The notes under the pieces were generated by a model. The model did not search any database. It was not told where the DNA came from and saw only the letters and a list, made by a program, of their open reading frames with translations. The translations under genes were made by a program, and so were the position numbers. A DNA stretch of 64,000 bases, taken from Smithellaceae bacterium. Its GTDB lineage: Bacteria; Desulfobacterota; Syntrophia; Syntrophales; Smithellaceae. Shown here one piece after another: positions 29,301 through 38,700 of the stretch; positions within the stretch are counted from its first letter, which is position 1, and the number at the start of each line of letters is the position of its first letter. The stretch covers positions 25,718 through 89,717 of the forward strand of contig JAUYFM010000004.1 in NCBI GenBank assembly GCA_030690945.1, read 5' to 3'.

Positions 29301-29761
29301 CCGTTAGAGACCTCCGGCGGGAAAAGGGTAAAGAGCATATCCCTTGTTAAAAGCCGTTCCATATCCAGAACCTGGATAGAACCACGCTTATCGAAGATCA
29401 TATCTCCCAGATAAGAGGAGCCGCTGACGGAGACAACCGGCTGCTGGAGGTTTTCTTTCGTGCAGCGCGTCATTTCCGTTACCGCTTCAGCGAGAAGACC
29501 CAGAATGTGGGACCGCCCGTCGGCGCCTTCGTGGCTTACGAGGATGATGCGTGTGCTCATCCGGGGGCGGGAGGGGAGGCCGGTAAGCAGGGCCGTCAGA
29601 TCCACTACCGGTGTGAGAGTCCCCCTGTAGTTGAAGGTCCCCGCTACTTCCGGAGGCGCGTGGGGGATAGCTCTCAGAGACACCAGAGAGGACACCTCGA
29701 TGACCTGTTCAATATCGAGGCCATAGCGCTCTGTCCCGGCCTGAAACTGAAGTAGTAACAT
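29297..29761 (-). CDS. CheW-like coupling protein (WspB-like)
   Basis: FQAGTERYGLDIEQVIEVSSLVSLRAIPHAPPEVAGTFNYRGTLTPVVDL. Confidence 0.9.
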   Translation of the reverse strand: MLLLQFQAGTERYGLDIEQVIEVSSLVSLRAIPHAPPEVAGTFNYRGTLTPVVDLTALLTGLPSRPRMSTRIILVSHEGADGRSHILGLLAEAVTEMTRCTKENLQQPVVSVSGSSYLGDMIFDKRGSIQVLDMERLLTRDMLFTLFPPEVSNG

Positions 29762-29773
29762 GATATTATCCGA

Positions 29774-31972
29774 TCAGGTGCTGATTCTGAACCGGGAAAC
29801 TTCTCCTTGAAGACCCTGCGTGGCCTCGTTGAGTTGCTCCGTCGCCAGTTTGAATTCATGAAGCGAATCCTTTGTCTGTTCCGCCGCCAGGGACAACTGG
29901 CCCATGGCTTCGCTGATCTGCTGGGCTCCCTGGGACTGTCCGTACATGCCGTCTTTAACAGCGGTAAACTGGGGACCGTGGATGCGCACCTGGTCAATGA
30001 TCCGGGTGAGTTGGCCGCTCTGGGCAACCATCGTATCCACCCCTCGCCTGACCTCATCGGCAAACTTGTCCATCTCCATCACACCGGTCGAAACGGAGGT
30101 CTGCATTTCGGCCACCACCTGTTCGATGTCCTGGGTGGCAATGGCCGTTTGATCGGCCAGACGGCTGATCTCACGGGCGACAACAGAGAAGCCCCGCCCG
30201 AATTCACCTGCCTTTTCCGCCTCGATGGCGGCGTTTAAGGAGAGAAGATTCGTTTGGTCGGAAATCTTGTTGATCGTGGTGACCACATGGGATATCTTGT
30301 TGGCCCGGTCGTTGATGATGGCCAGCTTGGAGGAGATAGATGAGGTGGCCTTGACCAGTCCCCGCATGGCCACTTCCATGCGGGAGAGGTCCGTGCGGCC
30401 CGATTCAGCCATACCGATCGTTTCGTTGAGAGAGGCGTTGACGCCGTCCATGGTTTGGGCAAGATCGTCTGCCGTGGCGGATATTTCCCGGCTGGTGGCC
30501 GATACTTCGGTTGTGGATGCCGCCTGCTGGGCCACGGTCGCTTCCAGCTCGCGCGCCGAGGCGGCGATTTCCGTGGCGGATGTGGTAACCTGGATGCCCG
30601 ACCGATGGACCTGACCGATCAGGGAATCGAGATTGCCTGTCATGGTATTGAAGGCCCGGAGGAGTTCCCCGGTTTCATCGCCTGATTTGATGATCCGGGC
30701 CGCTTCCGCTCCCGCCAATTCCTCACGGGTCTGTTGAATGTCTCCTGCCGCAATTTTCTGGGCCAGGGCGGTGGTCAGTTCCAGGGGCTGAATCATTCGC
30801 CGTCCCAGGAACACCGCCAGGAACACCGCCAGAATGATGATCAGCACCCCCGCCAGGACCAGCTTCAGGAAAAGGGACCCGATCATGCTGCTGAAGCGGC
30901 TGATGGGCTGGAAGAAGTCATCCTCATAGGTTCCCGCCACGATGACCCAGTCGAAGGGTTCGAAGTATATCACCGATGAGACCTTTTTCCGGGGGCGCGG
31001 ATCGCCGGGATTTTGCCAGATGTACTCGTGATAAAAGGATTCACCTTTCGGCTGACGCAGGGCCTTGCTCACAATGGCCTGGACGACCGTATTGCCATAG
31101 ATGTCCTTTTCATTCCAGATGCTTTCGCCGTCACGGGCGCTGTCTTTGGAGATGACGTATTTGCCCTTGTGCTCGCCTTTACCGCCGATGACGCCCACAT
31201 AGCCTATCTGGCCCACCTTCATGCCCAGAATCACCTTCCTGAGAGACGTCACGCTCTCCGGTTTCTCTCCCACATAAAGCATGCCGATAATCTTTCCTGC
31301 TCTGTCCATGATGGGTTCATAGACGGTAAGATACCAGGTGTTGACCACATAGGCGAGTCCCCGGTAGGACTGGCCCTTCAAAACTGCCGCTGTAACCGGG
31401 TTTGTCGTTCCGTCCGGCAGCAGGGCTGGAATATAGGTGCCAATGGCCCGGCGGTTTTCGAAGTCCTGCACGTTTGTTGCCACTCTCAACATGTCGCCGC
31501 CGTCGTTCATGCGCTGAAAGATTGTGCAGGTCCCGCCTACGAGACGTTTCACCTCGTCGACGATGGGCGTCGGCGTCGCCGGATTGCTGTTCTGGCCGAG
31601 CCAGACGCCGCCTGCCATCAATTTGGGCAGTGCAATTTTCTGATTCTGTTTGGTGAGTTGGTTGACTGCATCCCAGGTAACCGTTTCCTTGCCCGTTTCG
31701 ATGCCTTTATGCTGTTTCAGGATGTCTCTGGCTACATTCAAGTCGTTGTTAATTTTTTTCTGGATGAGATCATTGGAGGTTTCGCAGAGCCCGTAGACGT
31801 CCCGGGCAATCTGGGCCATATTGGACCTGGCAATGTCGCTCAACTCTTTCGTGGTCAGGTTCGAGACGGAGTATTGGAACTGTCCCATGAGGATCATCAT
31901 GACAATAACCGGTAAAACGGCAGCCAGCACGGCAAGGCCGATGATCTTTCGTTTGAGTGTCCATTTCATCAT
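29774..31972 (-). CDS. Methyl-accepting chemotaxis protein with Cache sensor
   Basis: Large periplasmic Cache region, HAMP, signalling hairpin ([39 protein letters not shown]). Confidence 0.94.
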   Translation of the reverse strand: MMKWTLKRKIIGLAVLAAVLPVIVMMILMGQFQYSVSNLTTKELSDIARSNMAQIARDVYGLCETSNDLIQKKINNDLNVARDILKQHKGIETGKETVTWDAVNQLTKQNQKIALPKLMAGGVWLGQNSNPATPTPIVDEVKRLVGGTCTIFQRMNDGGDMLRVATNVQDFENRRAIGTYIPALLPDGTTNPVTAAVLKGQSYRGLAYVVNTWYLTVYEPIMDRAGKIIGMLYVGEKPESVTSLRKVILGMKVGQIGYVGVIGGKGEHKGKYVISKDSARDGESIWNEKDIYGNTVVQAIVSKALRQPKGESFYHEYIWQNPGDPRPRKKVSSVIYFEPFDWVIVAGTYEDDFFQPISRFSSMIGSLFLKLVLAGVLIIILAVFLAVFLGRRMIQPLELTTALAQKIAAGDIQQTREELAGAEAARIIKSGDETGELLRAFNTMTGNLDSLIGQVHRSGIQVTTSATEIAASARELEATVAQQAASTTEVSATSREISATADDLAQTMDGVNASLNETIGMAESGRTDLSRMEVAMRGLVKATSSISSKLAIINDRANKISHVVTTINKISDQTNLLSLNAAIEAEKAGEFGRGFSVVAREISRLADQTAIATQDIEQVVAEMQTSVSTGVMEMDKFADEVRRGVDTMVAQSGQLTRIIDQVRIHGPQFTAVKDGMYGQSQGAQQISEAMGQLSLAAEQTKDSLHEFKLATEQLNEATQGLQGEVSRFRIST

Positions 31973-32012
31973 CGCGACATGTCCTTTTTTAAAGAATTTT
32001 TTGCGTAGGGGA

Positions 32013-32056
32013 GTATAGGAAACGTCGTCCTACCTGTCAAGGAAATCTTGGCCACA
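32013..32056 (-). promoter_or_regulatory. Repeated promoter motif, copy upstream of the chemosensory operon
   Basis: Minus strand: GTGGCCAAGATTTCC-TTGACA-N17-TATACT; matches copies at 47762, 48341 and 59399. Confidence 0.75.
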
Positions 32057-32409
32057 ACAGGAAAAAGCGACCTGATATTCGCGTATGCCTTCGTGTGATC
32101 TCGTGTGCCCTTCGAAACCCTGCTTCTTTAATCAGAGAATTATACAACGGTCTGAAATCAAATCCCGATACCATCGTCAATGTATTGGTCGGCTTAAACG
32201 TTGATCTCCATAATTTCCAACTTATCAGCGATCAAAGAAATTAAGCTGCTCAAGCAGGAGTTAGGCTTTGACTATCTGCTTAAAGAAAAAGCCCGCCAAA
32301 AGGATATGGCCAAAGAAATCATTATCGCCATTGAGAATCGTAAATTATAACTTTGATTTCTTAGGAAAATATGTCAGAATAATTATACGTTTCAACTTGA
32401 GGTGCAAAG

Positions 32410-32889
32410 ATGAAGAAACTCAAAATATATCTGGACACATCAGTAATTAATTTTCTTTTTGCCGATGATGCGCCTGAATATAAATCGGTTACTGAAGATT
32501 TTTTTCATAATTTTCTTCATGAATATGATGTGTACATTTCCGAGATTGTATATTTGGAAATTAACAAAACGGATAATCCGCAAAAGAAAAAAAGTCTTCT
32601 CGATACTGTAAAGCAATACAAACTGAAAGTTTACGATACTGTAAATGAGGAAATTGAAAACCTTGCTAATATTTATGTAAAGTCTGGTGTTATTCCTCAA
32701 AATAAATATGAGGATGCTTTGCATATAGCTTTTTGCACATACTATGAATTTGATATTTTGCTGAGTTGGAATTTCAGGCATTTGGCCAATATCAGGAAGC
32801 AGATGGCGGTAAATTCCATCAATAGAAACAATGGTTACTGCAAAGACCTTAATCTATTTAACCCAATGGAGGTTATTTATGAAAAATAA
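32410..32889 (+). CDS. PIN-domain protein, putative toxin
   Basis: LKIYLDTSVINFLFADD, EIVYLEINKT, YEDALHIAFCTYYEFDILLSWNFRHL. Confidence 0.8.
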   Translation: MKKLKIYLDTSVINFLFADDAPEYKSVTEDFFHNFLHEYDVYISEIVYLEINKTDNPQKKKSLLDTVKQYKLKVYDTVNEEIENLANIYVKSGVIPQNKYEDALHIAFCTYYEFDILLSWNFRHLANIRKQMAVNSINRNNGYCKDLNLFNPMEVIYEK

Positions 32890-33061
32890 TTACGAAAAGT
32901 ATATTGAAGAAGTATTGAAGATGAAAGATAAAGCCTATGCTGATTTCAAAAAAAGCGGCTGTGCAAAATATACCGAATATCTCAAAAATGAACTGCAAGG
33001 GACTAAACTTCAGTATGCAAAAAATACTTCAATTGAGAGAATTGCTTCACCTTTGAGCTGA
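32879..33061 (+). CDS. Small protein overlapping the PIN gene stop; possible partner
   Basis: ATG 32879 overlaps the PIN stop by 11 nt; 60 aa, charged. Confidence 0.55.
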   Translation: MKNNYEKYIEEVLKMKDKAYADFKKSGCAKYTEYLKNELQGTKLQYAKNTSIERIASPLS

Positions 33062-33092
33062 ACAAATATTATAGTCTTTTAAAGTGCACTAG

Positions 33093-33326
33093 ATTTCTGC
33101 TCTTCTGGTTCCTGATGATATCCTGCGCCGGGAACTTGCCGGCGAATCGCCGGTGAAGCTCTGGCGCACTCAGCGAAACCTGACCCAGGATGAACTCGCC
33201 GGGCTGGCGGGGATCAGTAAACCTTACCTGTCCCAGATCGAAACCGGCAAGCGGCAGGACACGGTCGATACGTTGAGAGCGATTGCCCAAGCCCTCGACG
33301 TGCCGCCGGATGTGCTTATTGGCTGA
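33093..33326 (+). pseudogene. N-terminally truncated XRE-family HTH antitoxin-like gene
   Basis: ISALLVPDDILRRELAGESPVKLWRTQRNLTQDELAGLAGISKPYLSQIETGKRQDTVDTLRAIAQALDVPPDVLIG; stop at 33090-33092 and no standard start. Confidence 0.75.
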
Positions 33327-33345
33327 GAAGAACGGAAATTGGTAC

Positions 33346-33402
33346 ACTTCCCAGAATATTTTATTCATTTAATACGGGAAGTTACTCCCGTTTATTGAGA
33401 TC
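33346..33402. repeat. Left copy of direct repeat flanking dinD
   Basis: ACTTCCCAGAATATTTTATTCATTTAATACGGGAAGTTACTCCCGTTTATTGAGATC. Confidence 0.7.
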
Positions 33403-33462
33403 GGATCTGTCGAATTGGGAGAAGGTAGAATTTGCTCCGGGAAATTTATCAGGGGGTAGCAG

Positions 33463-34329
33463 ATGAAAAGTGAGATAATCCAAAAAATGCAGAGCAAATT
33501 TGATGACCTGGCGCAGACAGTGCCAAATGAGGGCATTGAATTCTGGTTTGCCCGAGACATTCAAGAACCTCTGAATTACGCCCGGTGGGAGAACTTCATG
33601 ACGGCCATCAAACGGGCCATTGAGTCTTGCGAAACAACTGGTTACGATCCGAACAACCATTTTCGTGGTGTCACGAAAATGGTCAAGCTGGGCAGCGGCG
33701 CAGAACGGCCCATCGAAGATTTCATGCTCACCCGCTATGCAGCCTATCTGATTGCTCAAAACGGAGATCCCCGCAAGGAAGCCATTGCTTTTGCCCAGAG
33801 CTATTTTGCCATTCAAACCCGGAAGCAGGAGCTGATTGAAGACCGGATGCGCCTGCAGGCCCGGCTGGAAGCTCGAGAACGGCTCAGGGAATCAGAAAAG
33901 ACACTCTCCCAGAACATATATGAACGCGGGGTGGATGATGCCGGGTTTGGTCGGATTCGCTCCAAGGGTGATGCTGCTCTGTTCGGCGGCAACACCACCC
34001 AAGCCATGAAAAACAAATTCGGCATCACTCAAACCCGCCCACTGGCGGATTTCCTACCGACCCTGACTATTGCAGCTAAAAATCTTGCTACGGAAATGAC
34101 CAACCACAATGTGAATCAGGATAATCTGAATGGTGAGCCCGCCATTACTCATGAGCATGTCCAGAACAACCAGAGTGTCCGCGAGATGCTCGATCAGCGA
34201 GGTATCCAACCGGAACGTCTACCTCCCGAGGAAGACATCAAAAAGCTGGAAAGAAGGGTTAAGTCAGACGAGAAGAAACTGGAAAAGCAATCAGGCAGGC
34301 TGCCAACGCCGGAAAATTTGAATAACTGA
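33463..34329 (+). CDS. dinD: DNA-damage-inducible protein D (DinD-like)
   Basis: GIEFWFARDIQEPLNYARWENFMTAIKRAIESC...DFMLTRYAAYLIAQNGDPRKEAIAFAQSYFAIQTRKQE. Confidence 0.92.
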   Translation: MKSEIIQKMQSKFDDLAQTVPNEGIEFWFARDIQEPLNYARWENFMTAIKRAIESCETTGYDPNNHFRGVTKMVKLGSGAERPIEDFMLTRYAAYLIAQNGDPRKEAIAFAQSYFAIQTRKQELIEDRMRLQARLEARERLRESEKTLSQNIYERGVDDAGFGRIRSKGDAALFGGNTTQAMKNKFGITQTRPLADFLPTLTIAAKNLATEMTNHNVNQDNLNGEPAITHEHVQNNQSVREMLDQRGIQPERLPPEEDIKKLERRVKSDEKKLEKQSGRLPTPENLNN

Positions 34330-34377
34330 TATATGTGACTTCTGGACCATGCCAGAGTAAAGTACTTGGAAGTAAGG

Positions 34378-34435
34378 ACTTCCCGGAATAATCTTCGATT
34401 TAATACGGGAAGTGTCCCTCCGTTTATTCGAGTTC
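34378..34435. repeat. Right copy of direct repeat flanking dinD
   Basis: ACTTCCCGGAATAATCTTCGATTTAATACGGGAAGTGTCCCTCCGTTTATTCGAGTTC aligns with the left copy. Confidence 0.7.
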
Positions 34436-34904
34436 TGCGCTGGCATGACGGTTTTTCCCTCCTTTTTCAGAGAGCAAAACTTTTGGAGCGTCGCGTATTC
34501 GATAATAATATCGTAGCCTTTCGAATGCCGGCACGCCAGCATTGATTTTAAAACCCGGGGCCGCCGCCGGGGTATTGGATGAACAGGGTGCTTGATGTTC
34601 TGTCGGACAGTGAATAAGTGATGTCCCCGGATTACAAGGAGTTTGTAAAATCATTGACATATGGAACGCGCCGTAGTTATGTGACCATGTACCCAATCGG
34701 TGGGTGTTCGCAGTCCGATGGACGGGCTTTGAGCCAATCGAGGAGGTTGTCTTATGGCGATCCGCATAAGATACCGTGATTAACCGCGATATTGGCGCAA
34801 CAAAATGAATATAAAGAGCTTATCGCGTTTTTGGTAATCGCTCTGATGGCGTGTTATGCGGACAGGAAACCAAAATTTGGTGTGTTATACGGATCAATCT
34901 AATT

Positions 34905-35483
34905 ATTGTTAGACGGACGACGCAGACATGACGACTATTACACTACCGCCAGAGTTCTCAAGCTTTCTGGACGACTTTCAGAAGGAGAGTGACCGTGCTG
35001 CAGCGGTTTTAGGTGCGGCCTATTTGGACGAGCGACTTGAGCGGTTACTGTGTTCGGTGTTCGTGGGAACCCCAAAATTTGTCGAGGAGCTCCTCAAGGG
35101 CCAGGGCGGGTTGGCGACCTTCAGTTCGCGCATCAGCATTGCGTATGCCACCGGGCTCATTACTTTGCCTGTAGCCCAGGATCTACACGTGATCCGAAGA
35201 ATCCGTAATGACTTTGCTCATACGAGGACACAGGTCACCTTTGCCTTGGTAACTGTTGCTCAGCGCGTCGACAAAATGCAGGTTCTGGACATGCTTGGAA
35301 TGGGCCAGCGTGAAGCGCTTCAGGGCAGTGCGAATACACGAGGAAAATTCAATGCTGCGGTAGCGCTGCTTATATTTCTTGGAGTTCACGTTCGCATTAG
35401 TACCTCCGCACGATTCAAGGAAGCGGAGCCGTTAATAGTTCATTGGGAGACAAGTGGACGAGAACCTTCAGCCGTCTAACAAT
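34905..35483 (+). mobile_element. Possible orphan integron-like gene cassette
   Basis: ATTGTTAGACGG (34905-34916) and CCGTCTAACAAT (35472-35483) are a perfect 12-bp inverted pair, containing GTTRRRY and RYYYAAC core-like motifs; ORF stop lies inside the right motif. Confidence 0.4.
34928..35479 (+). CDS. MtlR-like protein (mannitol repressor family fold)
   Basis: FLDDFQKESDRAAAVLGAAYLDERLERLL...STFSSRISIAYATGLI...IRRIRNDFAHT. Confidence 0.75.
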   Translation: MTTITLPPEFSSFLDDFQKESDRAAAVLGAAYLDERLERLLCSVFVGTPKFVEELLKGQGGLATFSSRISIAYATGLITLPVAQDLHVIRRIRNDFAHTRTQVTFALVTVAQRVDKMQVLDMLGMGQREALQGSANTRGKFNAAVALLIFLGVHVRISTSARFKEAEPLIVHWETSGREPSAV

Positions 35484-35550
35484 GGCATTAAGGGCGAAAT
35501 AATTGGGAACAGCCACCAATGTTCTTGACAGCCGGGAAAAGGAACTGAAT

Positions 35551-35629
35551 GTGCGGCCGGGCAAGGTCGTGTAATCCAGTGGGTGTGAATCCCGCCCCGG
35601 AAGGAAGACCATCCACCGGGTAGCAGGAA
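35551..35629 (+). other. Possible group II intron 5' remnant
   Basis: Begins GTGCGGCCGGGC with a GC-rich structured stretch; no domain V or reverse transcriptase seen. Confidence 0.25.
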
Positions 35630-35742
35630 AATCCGTGACATTCCAACTATTTGGGGAATGGTGGAACAATTCCCATATTTTACCGACTGCTCACCTTGAA
35701 AAAGGGTGGCGACATCGGAGGAATATGTAGCGTGAAAATTGA

Positions 35743-38700
35743 ATGTACCGTCGTAGATTAGTTTTTTATTTCAGGGCTTCGAAACCGGAGGCGTTTTTAC
35801 TGAGATATTTCGGAAGGAAAATGGAGTGGCACCTCCCACTGTTTTTCAAATGTGGGCAGCATTCATGTATTTTCTATGGCACAGAGGGAAACGTGGCAAA
35901 CGATAATTTAGTAACAGATCACATAACGCGGGTACTTGCACCGGAATCCAGTGCTGACAAGGCGGGTCCATTGGATAGCGTAGTGCTCGGTCATATTGAT
36001 GCTGCCCGCGTCAAGGCACAGATGCGTCGATGGCAAGATCGAGTGCTTGATCTCACCAAATCGAATCCCCTGATCGGACTCAACCGATCCCGTGTTGCGA
36101 AATTTCAGGTGATCGCACCTGAAATGAATGCCCTCTTTTCGACGTTCGTGATCGACGAGAAGCAACTTCGGATGCCTCTTGTCCGTAAGCGTAAGAAACA
36201 GTCTGAGCAAATATTGTTCGTTCCGTCTGACGATGAGCCCGAGCTTGTCATCGAGCCCGGAGATATTACTCTCGACGCGAAGCCTATTGACCTCATGCGA
36301 AGGCTCCGTCGCATACATAACAATGCGCGTACCACATTAGAGGAACGTGGCGTAACCACGCTGTACCTGACGTTTGGCGCACTTAGGTGGAAAGACGATC
36401 TATTGGGTGAATCGGTGAGCCCCCTCTGGATGGTACCTTGCGAGTTCGAGAGCAAGGGACCGGACTCTCCCCTGAGACTCTGCATGGCAGATGAAGATGC
36501 CCAAATAAATCCAGCGCTTGAATACTACCTCCGCGAACGACATAAGATTGAACTGCCGGAACTGCCTGATGAACCGGAACAGCCGTCTCTGACAAAGCTT
36601 CTCAAGCATATTAACCATATTGTTCGGGAGCAGGCATGGCAAGTAACCGAGGAGGTTTGGCTCAGCACTTTTTCCTTCGAGTCCTTGGTCATTTACCGAG
36701 ATCTTCAGGCCCTCATCGGCGTTGCAATCACACATCCCGTTATTGGTGCACTCTCCCGTGCGACTAAATCTACCGGTAAATCTGAAACACTCCCCCACGA
36801 TCTCGATACGCTGCCGATACCAACAACTGTTCCAATTCCAGTACTGCCGACCGATTCGAGCCAGCTTGAGGCGCTGACTTTGTCGTCTTTAGGACATCAT
36901 GTAGTCGTGCATGGCCCCCCAGGTACCGGGAAAAGCCAAACGATAGCCAATCTCATTGCAAATGCGCTGGACAGAAACAAAAAAGTGTTGTTCGTGAGTG
37001 CGAAAATGGCTGCGCTCAATGTCGTCCATGACCGGATCAAGGAACTAGGATTACAGTGTTTTTGTCTGGAAGCTCATAGTACCAAGGCCGGGAAACAGAA
37101 GATCGTCGATGAACTTCGGCGGACATTGGAAGCAGAAACGAGCCACGACGGAGAGGCATTGGATCGAGAACTACATGCACTATTGAGAGTCCGTGACGAG
37201 CTCAACACCTACGCCAGGGAACTCCATGCCACTCTCCAACCTTTGGGGCTCTCGGTGTACAGTGCGAACGCTCACCGCGCCCATCTTGAAGACGTTCCTG
37301 ATGTCCGTGGCGCTTTACCTTGGGCCAATCCCCTCGACGCCTCGCAGAATGATTTTGAACAATGTATACATGCTCTCGAAGAAATTGCCGCGAACGCAGA
37401 TATTTTCGACCAACGGACAACCCATCCTTGGAGGGGGTTTTCGCCCAGTCAATTCGGACTTGTAGAACAGGAAAGTCTCGAAGCATCACTGCGGGCCGTT
37501 GCAGATCTATACCAGAAAATCAGCCCACTGGCTGAACAGCTTGAAGGTCTCATTTCTGAAGCCAGTTCTTTGTCTATCAGCGAATGGATTCTTTTCAGGC
37601 AAGTCCTTACGGCAGTTGCAGAAACTGAGCGATTACCGAAGGACTGGTGGCGACACAATGAAGAAACACTTGCCAATCTGGCAAAGACATTCGCAACTGC
37701 AGCCGAACAAAGGAGGGAACTGGATTCACTTTTACCGGAAATCCATGGCGCGATCGATAGACCACTAAAGGATGTGGTAAACCTCCTCTCTCCTATCGCC
37801 GATCTTTATGGGACATGGCAGGCGTTCTTCATGCCATCGCATTGGAAATGGCGAAAACAGGTAATATCCTCTCTCTGCAAAGGCAGAAAGTTCGGACGTG
37901 AAAGGATTAAGTCACTTTACGAGAAGTGTCGTCGCGCCTCTGAGATAGAACGTTGGTTCGATGAGCAGCGTACAAGGATCGATTCGTACCTCGATACATC
38001 AATGGCGCCGAGCCCAATCATTTTCAAAGACCTCTCTCTTTCTTTCACGGTTGCAGTGCTCTGTAAGCAGGCATTAACTGCCGCAGGTAAAGAGGCAGTA
38101 CCCATTCTATCCCTGAGTGCTGAACTGCGAAGCGCCGCCGAGAAACTGCTTCTTTTGATCCCATCTTCAGATACCTCTCTACCGGCATCGATACAACGAA
38201 TCGATAATGATTGGCCGCATGGTTTCATCCATGACGCGCTTGCGAGCAAATCCCCTCAACCTGCGGTCGCCAACCGCGCCATATCTCTTCTTTCATCGAT
38301 GAAACAGGTGCGTGAGTGGGTGCTGCTTGATCGTGCACTGAAACGCTGCGCAGGATGTGGCTTACCGACTTTTTTGGATAGTTTTGGGACGGTAAGCGCA
38401 AGTAATGCACACCGCATCTTCGAGCGTCGCTTCCTCAATCTCTGGATAAGCGGAGCGATGGATCGCAGCCAGATGCTCGCAGGATTCACGGAGGCAAAAG
38501 GGCAAGATCTCCTGAACAAGTACCGGGCACTCGATGAAAGCGTCCGCCGACTCGCGATCGCACGTATACATATGACCGCTTCCTCGGCCTCAGCACGTGT
38601 CCGCGCCGCGGAAATCATCCCTGAGAGCGCCAGTGAAATAGGCATCCTTCGACGTGAGTTGCAGAAAAGGAAACGGATCAAACCGTTGCGGAAACTCTTT

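Noticed and set aside
31013-31915. 300-aa plus-strand ORF opposite the MCP
   Set aside because: Antisense shadow of the MCP sensor region.
32031-32400. Possible gene remnant (LYNGLKSNPDTIVNVLVGLNVDLHNFQLISDQRN and FDYLLKEKARQKDMAKEIIIAIENRKL)
   Set aside because: No family recognised and no start codon context; left unannotated.
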